Assembly (NCBI GenBank): GCA_013299055.1
Contig: JAAFKB010000033.1
Location: 1-39,903, forward strand
DNA length: 39,903 bases
Direction: 5' to 3'
From: Sphaerotilus sp.
GTDB taxonomy: Bacteria; Pseudomonadota; Gammaproteobacteria; Burkholderiales; Burkholderiaceae_C
Shown here: positions 8,784 to 20,928 of the stretch, piece after piece
How the letters are laid out: the number at the start of each line of letters is the position of its first letter
How positions within the stretch are numbered: the first letter of the stretch is position 1
Made by a program: the position numbers and the translations under genes
The notes under the pieces: model-generated
Seen by the model: only the letters and a program-made list of their open reading frames with translations
Told to the model about the DNA's origin: nothing
The model's database searches: none

Positions 8784-9078
8784 CGGTTTCGGCGGCCTGC
8801 TCCGCCTGATGGTGCGCCTGTCGCTGCTGGTGGCGGGTGCGGTGTTCTTCCTGAGCCTGCTGGTGGCGGGTGTCGTGGTCGCAGGGGTCTACACGCTGTG
8901 GAGCCTGCTGCGCGGCCGGCGCCCGACGCTGCAGGACATCCTGAAGTTCCAGCGCCACCGCACGGGCTGGACTGCCGGCTTCGGTGGTCAGCCCGGCCAG
9001 CGTCACAGCCAGCGCCCGACCTCCGGCGACGACGTGGTGGAAGTGCAGGCCCGCGAAGTCACCCGCGCCGTGCAATGA
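8767..9078 (+). CDS. Small membrane protein of unknown function
   Basis: A 103-residue protein I do not recognise. It has two adjacent hydrophobic stretches (about residues 10-31 and 31-50, for example [16 protein letters not shown]), then a short basic turn [16 protein letters not shown] and a polar, disordered-looking tail. The start ATG 8767 overlaps the last 17 bases of dxs in another frame, which suggests co-expression. The 3' end overlaps the convergent MFS gene by 20 bases (9059-9078). The frame keeps the strong third-position GC bias of its neighbours and the hydrophobic pattern is unlike a shadow frame. No function is claimed. Confidence 0.7.
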   Translation: MHVLSDGFGGLLRLMVRLSLLVAGAVFFLSLLVAGVVVAGVYTLWSLLRGRRPTLQDILKFQRHRTGWTAGFGGQPGQRHSQRPTSGDDVVEVQAREVTRAVQ

Positions 9079-10246
9079 CCCGCAGCGCGCACAGCAGCAG
9101 CACGCCCACCCCCATCACCGCTGCAGCCATCTCCAGCCCGGCGGCGTAGCTGCCCCCGCTGCGCTGCGCCAGCCAACCCGTGACGGCCGGGCCGAGGATC
9201 TGCGCGCAGCCGTAGGTCAGCGTCATCCGGCCCATCATCTTGGCCGGGCGGGTCGGGTAATAGCGGCCCGCCATCGACAGCACCAGGCTCACCAGCCCGA
9301 TGAAGGTGGCGCCGAACAGCATCGCCCCGGCCAGCGCCGCCGCCAGCGTCCCGCCGATCGGCAGCACGATCCCGCCGATGTGCAGCACGGCGCACAAGAT
9401 CAGCGCGTCGATGTCGCCCAGCCGGCGCGCAATGCGGTCCCAGACGATCACCGCGGGCGCCGCTGTCAGGCCCATGACCAGGAACACCCACGCACCTTGC
9501 CCCTGCAAGCCCGGCAGCCGATCGACGATGGCGACGATGAAGGTCACGCTGACGACGAAGCCGATGCCCGCGCAGAAATACGCCGCCATGAACACCCGCA
9601 GGAACAGCGCCCCGGGCGGCTGGTCGGTCATGGCCTGCCCGCCCACCGTGACCCCGCTCGCATCCGGTGGCGGCAACCAGCACAGCGCCGGCACCATCAA
9701 CACCACCGCCGCGAAACTGAAGGCCCACCACTGCTGCTGCCAGTCGAGGTGCAACGCCGTCATCGCCAGCACCGCCGCCGCGCAGCCCGCCATGCCAACC
9801 CCGATGCCCGAAAAATGCAGCCCCAGTTCGCTGCGGTGCTGGTGGCGGATCAGCCAGTTCAGGATCAGCCCGGTGCCGAGCAGCATGCCGGCCGCGCTGC
9901 TCAGCCCCGCCAGAAAGCGCGACAGCGCCCAGACCCGCCAGTCGCTGCTCAGCGCCATCGCGGCGGTGGACAGCACGGCCAGCACCATCCCCGCCCGGTA
10001 GAGCCGGTCCTTGAGCACCAGGTCGCTGATCGACGCCGCCAGCACCGCCCCACTCAGGTAGCCCGCGTAGTTCACCGCCGCGAGCCAGCCCGCCGCCGCC
10101 ACCCCCAGCCCGGCCTGCTGCTGCATCAGCGGCAGCAGCGGCGTGTAGGCGAAGCGGGCGATGCCCAGCACCAGGATCAGGCTGGACAGGCCGGCCATCA
10201 GCACCCGCAGGCGGGTGGCGTCGTGGGGATGGGCGTGGGAGGTCAT
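9059..10246 (-). CDS. MFS transporter, YbfB/YjiJ-like
   Basis: Major facilitator protein of 395 residues with about twelve hydrophobic segments. It resembles the YbfB/YjiJ group: GIARFAYTPLLPLMQQQAGL in helix 1, NYAGYLSGAVLAA in helix 2, SRFLAGLSSAAGMLLGTGLILNW, and GRYYPTRPAKMMGRMTLTYG in the C-terminal half. The substrate is unknown. It begins seven bases after the katG stop on the same strand, with a G-rich ribosome site in the end of katG, so the pair is probably one transcript. This hints at a role under oxidative stress. The 3' end overlaps the convergent small membrane-protein gene. Confidence 0.9.
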   Translation of the reverse strand: MTSHAHPHDATRLRVLMAGLSSLILVLGIARFAYTPLLPLMQQQAGLGVAAAGWLAAVNYAGYLSGAVLAASISDLVLKDRLYRAGMVLAVLSTAAMALSSDWRVWALSRFLAGLSSAAGMLLGTGLILNWLIRHQHRSELGLHFSGIGVGMAGCAAAVLAMTALHLDWQQQWWAFSFAAVVLMVPALCWLPPPDASGVTVGGQAMTDQPPGALFLRVFMAAYFCAGIGFVVSVTFIVAIVDRLPGLQGQGAWVFLVMGLTAAPAVIVWDRIARRLGDIDALILCAVLHIGGIVLPIGGTLAAALAGAMLFGATFIGLVSLVLSMAGRYYPTRPAKMMGRMTLTYGCAQILGPAVTGWLAQRSGGSYAAGLEMAAAVMGVGVLLLCALRVIARRG

Positions 10247-10253
10247 CCCCCCA

Positions 10254-13247
<2,994 letters not shown>

Positions 13248-13248
<1 letters not shown>

Positions 13249-13970
13249 TGCCGAGGGTCCGCCCGAAACCGCCGACGCTGGCCCCGTCGGCGCTGCTGCA
13301 GTTGATGTGGCTGGCCTCGCCCGCGCTGCCGGTGGGCGGCTTCAGCTACTCCGAGGGACTGGAGGCCGCGATCGACGCCGGCCTCGTGCAGGGTGAAGCC
13401 GAGGTGTCGCGCTGGCTGGTCGATCAGCTCCACCTCGCGCTGGCCCGCGCCGACCTCGCCGTCGTCGCCCGCTGCCATGCCGCCTGGCGCCAGCGCGACA
13501 CGGACCGCATCACCGAACTCAACGACTGGGTGCGCCTGACCCGCGAAAGCAGCGAGTTCCGCCAGCAGACCGAGCAGATGGGCCGCTCGCTGGGCGCATG
13601 GCTGGCGACGCAGGATGCCGACCTCGCCTTCCCGGATGCCCGGATCGCGGCACTTCTGGCGATGAAACCCGCGCCGACGTGGCCGGTGGCGTTCGCGCTG
13701 GCGGTCGAGCGCACCGGAGCACCGCTGCGCGACGCGCTGCTGGCGCACGCCTTCGGCTGGGCGGAAAACATGGTGCAAGCCGCGATCAAGGCGGTGCCGC
13801 TGGGCCAGAGCGCCGGCCAGCGCATCCTCGCCGCGCTGGTCGAGGCCATCCCTGCCGAGGTCGAGCACGCGCTGACCCTGCCCGACAGCCAGCGCCAGGC
13901 CCACACGCCGATGCTCGCCATCCTCTCCGCGCAGCACGAGGCCCAGTATTCGCGGCTGTTCCGTTCGTGA
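13248..13970 (+). CDS. ureF: Urease accessory protein UreF
   Basis: Part of the UreDFG complex that loads nickel into apo-urease. The 240-residue, mostly helical protein has the family signature [17 protein letters not shown] near residues 24-40. Also present are [15 protein letters not shown] and the C-terminal [20 protein letters not shown] followed by QRIL. Length is normal. It shares one base with the ureE stop and overlaps the next gene by GTGA, so ureE, ureF and the MFS gene are probably translated as one unit. ureG, which usually follows ureF, is absent here. Confidence 0.94.
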
Positions 13971-15163
13971 AGGCGCTACTGGGCCACCGCGCCTACGTGT
14001 TCTTCTGGTGCACCCGCCTGAGCGCACAGCTCGCCGCGCAGATGCTGATGGTGGCGCTGGGCTGGCAGATGTACGACCTGACCGGCAGCGCCTGGGATCT
14101 CGGGCTGGTGGGGCTGGCGCAGTTCCTGCCGGCGCTGCTGCTGACGCTGCCCGCCGGCCACGTCGCCGACCGCCACCACCGGGGCCGGATCATGCTGGCC
14201 GCCACGCTGCTGCAGATGGCCATGGCCGTGGTGCTGGCCCTGGCGAGCCACGAAGGCGGGATGAGCCGCACGCTGATCCTGGCGGTGTCGACCGTGTTCG
14301 GCGTGGCCAAGGCGTTCCAGATGCCAGCGAGCCAGGCACTGCCGGCGCTGCTGGTGCCCCCGGCGTTGCTGGGGCAGGCGGTGGCGTTCGGCTCCAGCGG
14401 GATGCAGGTGGCGATCATCGGCGGGCCGGCGCTGGGCGGGTTCCTGTACGTGGCCGGGGCGGACGTGGTCTACGCGGTGGGTGCAGGCTTGCTGCTGCTG
14501 GCCTGCGGACTGAGCACCGGCATCCGCTACACCACGCCGCCCGCGCCACGCGAGCCGGCAAGCTGGTCGAGCGTGCTGGCGGGTGTGCGCTTTCTGCGTG
14601 GGCAGCCGGTGATGCTGGGCGCGATGTCGCTGGACTTGTTCGCCGTCCTGCTCGGGGGGGCGACCGCGCTGCTGCCGATGTTCGCCAAGGACATCCTCCA
14701 CACGGGGCCGTGGGGGCTGGGCCTGCTGCGGGCAGCACCGGCGGTCGGGGCACTGGTGGTGTCGGTGTGGCTGGCGCGCCGGCCGCTGCAGCGCCGCGTC
14801 GGGCGCACGCTGATCGGTGCGGTGGCGGTGTTCGGCCTGTGCCTGCTGGTGTTCGGGCTGTCGCGCTCGTTCTGGCTGTCGCTGCTGGCGCTGATGGCCT
14901 CGGGCGGCGCGGACATGGTGAGCGTCGTGATCCGCCAGACGCTGGTGCAGCTCGGCACGCCCGACGCCATGCGCGGCCGGGTCAGCGCCGTCAACAGCAT
15001 CTTCATCGGCGCCAGCAACCAGCTCGGCGAGTTCGAGTCGGGCGCCACCGCCGCGCTGCTGGGGCCAGTCGGCTCGGTGGTGCTCGGTGGCGTGGGCGTG
15101 CTGGTGGTGGCGGGCTTGTGGATCCGCTGGTTTCCGGACCTGTGGCGGCGCAACCGGCTCTGA
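13967..15163 (+). CDS. MFS transporter, DHA3-like, coupled to ureF
   Basis: Major facilitator of 398 residues with about eleven to twelve hydrophobic segments. The loop after helix 2 reads [17 protein letters not shown], which matches MFS motif [16 protein letters not shown] and [25 protein letters not shown] are typical of the DHA3/EntS-like exporters. The GTG at 13967 is chosen because it overlaps the ureF TGA and gives the usual short N-terminus before helix 1; the longer frame from 13598 is a shadow of ureF. Metal transport is an attractive idea from context but there is no metal-binding motif to support it. It converges on the next gene with nine bases between. Confidence 0.88.
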   Translation: MKALLGHRAYVFFWCTRLSAQLAAQMLMVALGWQMYDLTGSAWDLGLVGLAQFLPALLLTLPAGHVADRHHRGRIMLAATLLQMAMAVVLALASHEGGMSRTLILAVSTVFGVAKAFQMPASQALPALLVPPALLGQAVAFGSSGMQVAIIGGPALGGFLYVAGADVVYAVGAGLLLLACGLSTGIRYTTPPAPREPASWSSVLAGVRFLRGQPVMLGAMSLDLFAVLLGGATALLPMFAKDILHTGPWGLGLLRAAPAVGALVVSVWLARRPLQRRVGRTLIGAVAVFGLCLLVFGLSRSFWLSLLALMASGGADMVSVVIRQTLVQLGTPDAMRGRVSAVNSIFIGASNQLGEFESGATAALLGPVGSVVLGGVGVLVVAGLWIRWFPDLWRRNRL

Positions 15164-15172
15164 CGTGGTGGG

Positions 15173-15682
15173 TCAGCCCGGCTGGAAGCTGCGCAGGAAG
15201 TCGAGCCCTCGGCGCAACAGCGGCCCGCCCAGCCGGCCGATCACGCCCGAGCCCGCTGCGCCCACGGTGAAGCGGGTCTGCAGCAACGGGGTGCGGTGGG
15301 TCAGCTTGAGCGTGACGCGACCGAAGGGGCAGACCGCAGGCACGGGGGCGTTGCAGCGCGGGCGGTGCTGCATCACCAGCGCCATCTCGCAGGCGGCCAG
15401 ATCGGACGACACGACCGAGCCGAAGCTGAAGGACAGGCACTCGGCCGGCCCCAGACAGGCACGCCACTGCGCCGCCTGCGGATGGTCGGCCAGACACTCG
15501 TGGACGTTGGAGGCCGCACCGATGTGCAGCAGCTCGTGCATGGTCGTCGTCTTGCTCTGGTCGTCGAAATGCGCCCGGTAGACACAGAACACGCCCGAGC
15601 GCCGCGGCAACAGACCACGGTTGTATTCGCTCCAGTAGCCAGAGAACTTGATCGCGAGTGCGCGTGATGGAGCTGCTGCCAT
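15173..15682 (-). CDS. GIY-YIG-like protein with altered catalytic residues
   Basis: A 169-residue protein. Its order of blocks recalls a GIY-YIG domain: SGVFCVYR (residues 29-36) in place of GIY, LLHIGAASNV (51-60) in place of YIG, W73RACLGP where the catalytic Arg region lies, then a Glu in AACEMALVMQHRPRCN (E99, N111), which resembles the EAALI...KPPCN end of the fold. The two usual tyrosines are Phe32 and His53, so nuclease activity is doubtful. Cysteines are unusually frequent. The start ATG 15682 follows a weak ribosome site. It is divergent from parA and convergent with the MFS gene. Assignment is by pattern only. Confidence 0.6.
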   Translation of the reverse strand: MAAAPSRALAIKFSGYWSEYNRGLLPRRSGVFCVYRAHFDDQSKTTTMHELLHIGAASNVHECLADHPQAAQWRACLGPAECLSFSFGSVVSSDLAACEMALVMQHRPRCNAPVPAVCPFGRVTLKLTHRTPLLQTRFTVGAAGSGVIGRLGGPLLRRGLDFLRSFQPG

Positions 15683-15943
15683 GGTGACTGCCTGTTTGCC
15701 GACCGCAGGGGATGTCCCAGGCGCAGTGCCCGGCCCCCACCCCCCTGATCTGCAAAATTCTGAACTGGTACTCCGCAGCCCGCTCCCCGCAGACCCCGGT
15801 ACCGGGGGGACGTTAGCGCATCGCGATCGCGTCAGGCTGCAGCGTTGCTGATGCACCGTCGCGACGCTGCAACGCATCCGCCGGCACAGTGACTGGGCAC
15901 AATGGCCGCATCCCGTCGCCCACCAGAGTCCAGGAATCTGCCC
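15683..15943. promoter_or_regulatory. Palindrome-rich region between the GIY-YIG-like gene and parA
   Basis: Contains the perfect palindromes CCCCGGTACCGGGG (15794-15807), CGCGATCGCG (15822-15831), GCTGCAGC (15836-15843) and CGTCGCGACG (15857-15866). The last is flanked by inverted arms GCGTTGC (15842-15848) and GCAACGC (15869-15875). An AT-rich patch at 15751-15770 may hold the promoter of the minus-strand gene. No clear -35/-10 pair for parA was found. Confidence 0.5.
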
Positions 15944-16741
15944 ATGTCCATGCTGAAGTCTGCGCCCGTGCGCCGTGTCGTGTTCAACCAGAAAGGGGGT
16001 GTCGGCAAGTCCACCATCACCTGCAACCTCGCTGCCATCAGCGCACAGCAGGGCCTGCGCACCCTCGTGCTCGACCTCGACCCACAGGGCAACACCACGC
16101 GCTACCTGCTGGGGGCCCAGGCCGATGGGCTGACAGCAGATCTCGCAGGTCTGTTCGAGCAGACGCTCAAGTTCACGCTGCAACCACGCAGCACAGCCGA
16201 GTTCGTGGTGCCGACGCCCTTCCCGCACCTGCACCTGATGCCCTCCAGCCCGGCGCTGGAAGAGCTGCACGGCAAGCTGGAGTCACGCTACAAGATCTAC
16301 AAGCTGCGCGATGCCCTCGACGAGCTGGCCGACGGCTATGACCGCGTCTACATCGACACGCCGCCCGCACTGAACTTCTACACCCGCTCGGCCCTGATCG
16401 CCGCCGAGCGTTGCCTGGTGCCCTTCGACTGCGACGATTTCTCGCGCCGGGCGCTGTACGCGCTGCTGGAGAACCTGCAGGAGATCCAGGCCGACCACAA
16501 CCGGGCGCTGCGCATCGAGGGCATCGTGGTGAACCAGTTCCAGGCCCGTGCCAGCCTGCCGCGCAAGCTGGTGGCGGAGCTGATCGCCGAAGGGCTGCCG
16601 GTGCTGCAGCCCTGCCTGTCCGCGACGGTCAAGGTCAAGGAGTCGCACGAGCAGTCGCTGCCGCTGATCCACCTCGATCCCCGGCACCGGCTGACGCAGG
16701 AGTTCATCGCGCTGCACGACGGGCTGCAGCGCCCGGGTTGA
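15944..16741 (+). CDS. ParA/Soj-family ATPase without adjacent parB
   Basis: Deviant-Walker ATPase of the ParA/MinD family, 265 residues. Walker A is QKGGVGKST (K17 and K22), the A' motif is LVLDLDPQGNTT, and Walker B is RVYIDTPPAL. There is no N-terminal DNA-binding helix-turn-helix, so it resembles the short chromosomal or type Ib kind. ATG 15944 is preferred over 15902 because AGGAA lies eight bases upstream and the extra 14 residues (rich in R and P) look non-coding. No parB or recognised parS is beside it. It could position a protein complex or, less likely, partition DNA. Function not assigned. Confidence 0.9.
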   Translation: MSMLKSAPVRRVVFNQKGGVGKSTITCNLAAISAQQGLRTLVLDLDPQGNTTRYLLGAQADGLTADLAGLFEQTLKFTLQPRSTAEFVVPTPFPHLHLMPSSPALEELHGKLESRYKIYKLRDALDELADGYDRVYIDTPPALNFYTRSALIAAERCLVPFDCDDFSRRALYALLENLQEIQADHNRALRIEGIVVNQFQARASLPRKLVAELIAEGLPVLQPCLSATVKVKESHEQSLPLIHLDPRHRLTQEFIALHDGLQRPG

Positions 16742-16889
16742 TCCCCGGTCCCGAGGAGCGGGTTCTCCCCAGCCGACACAGACCCGAGGCAGGCGAGAGT
16801 TCACGGCAGACCACGATCCGAACAGTACCCACCCCCGAAGCAGGGGAGCCCCGGCGCGGTGACGGGCTGTTCAAGTCGGCGGGGCTGGC

Positions 16890-16895
16890 TAGAGT
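16890..16895 (+). promoter_or_regulatory. Candidate -10 box of the glycosyltransferase gene
   Basis: TAGAGT, 30 bases before the ATG at 16926. TTCAAG 14 bases upstream is the best -35 candidate but the spacing is short. Confidence 0.3.
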
Positions 16896-16925
16896 GGCAC
16901 GATCCCCTGCCGCTCCACACCCCCC

Positions 16926-17954
16926 ATGTCCACCCTGCTGTTCTCGCCGTGCCCTCCACCCAAAGCGCACCCTCGCGGCACGGCCCCGTCCAGCGCCTTG
17001 ATGCCGTTCCTGACCGATCTCGCCCTGTCTGCCACCACGCCGGACCCGACAGGCACCCCGGCCCCGATCGCGCTGTTCCTCTACCACCGCCCACAGCACA
17101 CGCTGCGCTGCCTGCAGTCGCTGGCCTGCAATCCGGAGTTCCTTGAGAGCCCGCTCTATCTCTTCTGCGATGGTGCAAAGGGGGCGGCCGACGCCGAAGC
17201 GGTGGAGGCCGTGCGGCGCATCGCCCGAACGCTGCCGCATCCACGCAAGCAGGTGGTCGAGGCCGGACGTAACCGGGGGCTGGCAGACTCGGTGATCTCT
17301 GGCGTGACGCGGGTGGTGCAGGCGCACGGTCGGGTCGTCGTGGTCGAAGACGATCTGGTGCTGGCGCCGACCTTCCTGGCCTTCATGAACCGGTCCCTGG
17401 ACCGCTACGCCAGCGACCAGGACGTGATGCAGATCTCTGGCCACATGGTCCCGGTGGACCCCGGCAGCGACCACGACGCGGTGTTCCTGCCCATGGCCTG
17501 TTCCTGGGGCTGGGCGACCTGGGCACGGGCCTGGCACCGGTTCGACCCGACCATGCGCGATTTCGCGACCCTGCAGCGCCAGCCGGGTCTGCGCCGGCAG
17601 TTCGATCTGGGCGGTGCCTACCCTTACTTCTCCATCCTCCAGCGCCAGCGCGCCGGCCGAGCGGATTCATGGTTCATCCGCTGGTACCTGAGCCTGTTCA
17701 TGCAGGGCGGCATGGTGCTCTACCCGCGCCAGAGTCTGGTGCGCAACGGCGGCTTCGATGGCACCAGCGTGCATTGTGGCGTCGGCGGCTCGCCTTACGA
17801 CGCACCCGGCCACCCCCCGCACCTGCAGCTGACCCGGCTGCCCGAAGCGCACCACGTCGATGCGCATGCACTGGGCCGCGTGCGCTACTACCTCGCGGCC
17901 CGCAACACGGTCTGGCAACGCACCAGACGCCGTCTGCAGGCACTGCTGGCCTGA
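16926..17954 (+). CDS. Glycosyltransferase (GT-A/GT2-like)
   Basis: Predicted nucleotide-sugar-dependent glycosyltransferase, 342 residues. After a proline-rich N-terminal tail (residues 1-45) comes the first strand PIALFLYHRP, which is typical of GT2-like proteins acting on polysaccharide or glycoprotein. The metal/nucleotide motif VVVVEDDLVLAPTFL (DxD-like EDD near residue 143) and a conserved SWGWATWARAWHRFD block follow. No membrane helix is clear, so it is probably cytoplasmic or peripheral. An in-frame ATG at 17001 would remove the tail; the candidate -10 at 16890 fits the upstream start. No other polysaccharide gene is nearby and the acceptor is unknown. Confidence 0.85.
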   Translation: MSTLLFSPCPPPKAHPRGTAPSSALMPFLTDLALSATTPDPTGTPAPIALFLYHRPQHTLRCLQSLACNPEFLESPLYLFCDGAKGAADAEAVEAVRRIARTLPHPRKQVVEAGRNRGLADSVISGVTRVVQAHGRVVVVEDDLVLAPTFLAFMNRSLDRYASDQDVMQISGHMVPVDPGSDHDAVFLPMACSWGWATWARAWHRFDPTMRDFATLQRQPGLRRQFDLGGAYPYFSILQRQRAGRADSWFIRWYLSLFMQGGMVLYPRQSLVRNGGFDGTSVHCGVGGSPYDAPGHPPHLQLTRLPEAHHVDAHALGRVRYYLAARNTVWQRTRRRLQALLA

Positions 17955-17964
17955 CGCCAGAGGC

Positions 17965-17985
17965 CGAGGCGGTCAGTGCGCCTCG
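17965..17985. terminator. Stem-loop spanning the polA stop codon
   Basis: CGAGGCG (17965-17971) pairs perfectly with CGCCTCG (17979-17985) around a 7-base loop that holds the polA stop. It lies between the convergent glycosyltransferase and polA ends. No T run follows on either strand, so its role as terminator is uncertain. Confidence 0.35.
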
Positions 17986-20825
17986 TCCCAGTTCATGCCC
18001 ACGCCGACCTCCGCCAGCAGCGGCACCTTGAGCTGCGCCACACCCGCCATCAGGCGCGGGATCGCCTCGCGGGCCCAGTCCAGCTCCGCCTCGGGCACCT
18101 CCAGGACCAGTTCGTCATGGACCTGCATCACCATGCGGGTGGCGCGGCCCTCGGCGTCGAGCGCGGCCTGCACGGCGACCATCGCCAGCTTGATCAGGTC
18201 GGACGCCGTGCCCTGCATCGGCGCGTTGATCGCCTGGCGCTCGGCAGCGGCCTTGCGCGGGCCGCTGCCCCCCTGGATGTCGATCAGCGTGATGCGGCGG
18301 CCGAACAGCGTCTCCACAAAGCCTTGCGCACCGGCCAGCACCCGCGTCTCGTCCATGTAGCGTTTGACGCCGGGGTAGCGGGCGAAGTAGCGGTCGATGT
18401 AGTCCCGCGCCGCCTTGACCTCGATGCCCAGGCTCTGCGCCAGCCCGAAGGCGCCCATGCCGTAGATCAGCCCGAAGTTGATGGTCTTGGCGTAGCGGCG
18501 CTGCTCGCTGCTGACCTCCGCCAGCGGCACGCCGAACACCTCGCTCGCCGTCGCCCGGTGGACATCGTGCCCTTCGGCGAAGGCGCGCAGCAGCGCCGGG
18601 TCGTCCGACAGGTGCGCCATGATGCGCAGCTCGATCTGCGAGTAGTCGGCGCTCATCAACCGGTGGCCGGGTGGGGCGATGAAGGCTTCGCGCACGCGGC
18701 GGCCCTCGGCGGTGCGGATGGGGATGTTCTGCAGGTTCGGCTCGTTGCTCGCCAGTCGCCCGGTCACGGCCACCGCCTGCGCGTAGTTGGTGTGGATGCG
18801 CCCGGTCGCGGCATTGACCATCAGCGGCAGCTTGTCGGTGTAGGTGCTCTTGAGCTTGGCAAGGCCCCGGTATTCGAGCAGCGCCGCCGGCAGCGGGTAG
18901 TCGGCGGCGAGTTCCTGCAGCACCTCTTCGTCCGTGCTCGGTGCGCCGGAGGCAGTCTTCTTCTTCACCGGCAGCCCCTGCTTGACGAACAGGATCTCGC
19001 CGAGCTGCTTCGGGCTGCCAAGGTTGAACGGCTGCCCCGCCAGTTCATGCGCCTTGGCTTCGAGCACGACCAGCCGCTCGGCCAGTTCCTGGCTCTGCCG
19101 GGCCAGCACGTCCGCGTCCAGCAGCACGCCGTGGCGCTCCATGCGCACCAGCACCGCCGAGGTCGGCAGCTCTATATGTTCGTAGACGTGGCGCATGCCG
19201 GCACCCTGGGGCGCGGTCAGCTCGGGCCACAGCGTCTGGTGAACCTGCATCGTCATCTCGCTGTCCTCGCCCGAATAACGCGAGGCCCGCTCGACATCGA
19301 CCTGGCTGAACGGGATCTGGTGCGCACCCTTGCCGCACAGATCCTCATAGCTCAGCCCGCTGCGGCCGAGGTGGCGCTGGGCGAGGCTCTCCAGCCCGTG
19401 CGGCTTGTGGGCTTCGAGCACGTAGCTCTCCAGCATCGTGTCGTGCCGGTAGCCGCGCACGTGGATGCCGTGGTTGGCGAAGACGTGGGTGTCGTACTTG
19501 ATGTTCTGGCCGAGCTTGGCCGCGCTGGCGTCTTCGAGCCACGGCTTCAGCAGCGCCAGCACCTCGTCCAGCGGCAACTGCGCCGGCGCGCCCGCGTAGT
19601 CGTGCGCCAGCGGGAGGTAACACGCCTCTTCCGCCCGCACGGCGAAGCTCAGGCCGATGATGCGGGCGCGCATCGGGTCGAGCGAATCGGTCTCGGTGTC
19701 GAGTGCGACGAGTTCGGCGCTGCGGATCGTGGCGAGCCAGCCGTCGAGTGCCTCGCGGGTCAGCACGGTGTCGTAGCGGCCCATGCCGACACCGACGGGT
19801 GCGCCCGTGTCCGCCGCCTCGGTGTCGCCCGGTGATTCGGCGAACAGGTCATCCATGTGCCCGACCGGCTTCGGCGCACTGGCCTGGGCAGCGGCCTGCA
19901 GCGCGGCGTTCGCCACCGCCAGCAGCTCCTTCTCCAGCTCGAAGCGCCAGCTCTTGAAGCCATAGCGCACGTAGAACTCCAGCAGTCCCGGCTTGTCGAG
20001 TGGCCGCAGCGCCAGCGTGTCCATCACCGGCCAGTCGGCGATATGGGGTGCGAGGTCGCAGTCGAGCTTCACGGTGATGAGCTTGCGGCCCATCGGCAGC
20101 CAGTCCAGGGCCTTGCGCAAGTTTTCGCCGGCCACGCCCTTGATCGACGCCGACGCGGCCATCACGCCCTCCAGCGAGTCGTGTTCGGCCAGCCATTTCA
20201 CCGCCGTCTTCGGCCCCACCTTCTCGACGCCGGGCACGTTGTCCACCGCGTCGCCGATGAGCGTCAGGTAGTCGATGATCCGCTCGGGCGGCACACCGAA
20301 CTTGGCGACGACACCGGGGATGTCCAGCGTCTCGTTGGTCATCGTGTTGATGAGCGTGACGTGTTCGTTGACGAGCTGCGCCAGATCCTTGTCGCCGGTC
20401 GAGACCACCACGCGGTGCCCCCGCTCGACGGCGACCTTGCACAGCGTCCCGATCGCGTCGTCCGCCTCGATGCCGGGCACCTCCAGCACCGGCCAGCCCA
20501 TCAGCCGCACGACCTCGTGGATCGGCTCGATCTGCAGCCGCAGGTCGTCGGGCATCGGCGGGCGGTGGGCCTTGTACTGGTCATACCAGGCGTTGCGGAA
20601 AGTCGGCCCCTTGGCATCGAAGACGCAGACCGCGTGCGCGCTGGGCACCTGCTCGCGCAAGCGGCGCAGCATGTTGATCAGCCCGTAGATCGCCCCGGTC
20701 GGTGCGCCTTCGGCGTTGCGCAGGTCGGGCATCGCGTGGAAGGCGCGGTAGAGGTAGCTGGAGCCGTCCACCAGCAGCATCGTGGGGCGGTCGGCGGGTG
20801 CGGTGGCGTCGGTGGGCGTGTGCAT
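17973..20825 (-). CDS. polA: DNA polymerase I
   Basis: Repair polymerase that removes RNA primers and fills gaps; 950 residues with all three domains. The 5'-3' exonuclease (about residues 16-300) shows [26 protein letters not shown] and [11 protein letters not shown]. The proofreading domain keeps its acidic residues: [16 protein letters not shown] and YSGEDSEMT. The polymerase domain has motif [19 protein letters not shown], the O-helix block [18 protein letters not shown], and motif [14 protein letters not shown]. The start ATG 20825 has only six C residues between it and a GACAAT box, so the message may be leaderless. The gene is divergent from thrB. Confidence 0.98.
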   Translation of the reverse strand: MHTPTDATAPADRPTMLLVDGSSYLYRAFHAMPDLRNAEGAPTGAIYGLINMLRRLREQVPSAHAVCVFDAKGPTFRNAWYDQYKAHRPPMPDDLRLQIEPIHEVVRLMGWPVLEVPGIEADDAIGTLCKVAVERGHRVVVSTGDKDLAQLVNEHVTLINTMTNETLDIPGVVAKFGVPPERIIDYLTLIGDAVDNVPGVEKVGPKTAVKWLAEHDSLEGVMAASASIKGVAGENLRKALDWLPMGRKLITVKLDCDLAPHIADWPVMDTLALRPLDKPGLLEFYVRYGFKSWRFELEKELLAVANAALQAAAQASAPKPVGHMDDLFAESPGDTEAADTGAPVGVGMGRYDTVLTREALDGWLATIRSAELVALDTETDSLDPMRARIIGLSFAVRAEEACYLPLAHDYAGAPAQLPLDEVLALLKPWLEDASAAKLGQNIKYDTHVFANHGIHVRGYRHDTMLESYVLEAHKPHGLESLAQRHLGRSGLSYEDLCGKGAHQIPFSQVDVERASRYSGEDSEMTMQVHQTLWPELTAPQGAGMRHVYEHIELPTSAVLVRMERHGVLLDADVLARQSQELAERLVVLEAKAHELAGQPFNLGSPKQLGEILFVKQGLPVKKKTASGAPSTDEEVLQELAADYPLPAALLEYRGLAKLKSTYTDKLPLMVNAATGRIHTNYAQAVAVTGRLASNEPNLQNIPIRTAEGRRVREAFIAPPGHRLMSADYSQIELRIMAHLSDDPALLRAFAEGHDVHRATASEVFGVPLAEVSSEQRRYAKTINFGLIYGMGAFGLAQSLGIEVKAARDYIDRYFARYPGVKRYMDETRVLAGAQGFVETLFGRRITLIDIQGGSGPRKAAAERQAINAPMQGTASDLIKLAMVAVQAALDAEGRATRMVMQVHDELVLEVPEAELDWAREAIPRLMAGVAQLKVPLLAEVGVGMNWDEAH

Positions 20826-20831
20826 GGGGGG

Positions 20832-20867
20832 ATTGTCGGCGATCGTCTCCAGCGCGGCACCTACAAT
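20832..20867. promoter_or_regulatory. Overlapping divergent promoter region of polA and thrB
   Basis: On the minus strand GACAAT (complement of 20832-20837) is followed after six C by the polA ATG. On the plus strand TACAAT at 20862-20867 lies 61 bases before the thrB ATG. Neither has a good -35 at the normal distance. Confidence 0.4.
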
Positions 20868-20928
20868 GCCAAGCGCATCACGCCGCCTTCCCGCACGTCT
20901 CCCCTGTCCTCACTTTCCCCGATTGCCG

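Noticed and set aside
15794-15866. Palindromes read as canonical parS sites
   Set aside because: None matches the GTTTCACGTGAAAC-like core, so they are reported as palindromes only.
16895-16910. TGGCAC...CCTGC before the glycosyltransferase gene, like a sigma-54 promoter
   Set aside because: The GG and GC elements are separated by 11 bases in place of the required 10, and the -12 element is poor.
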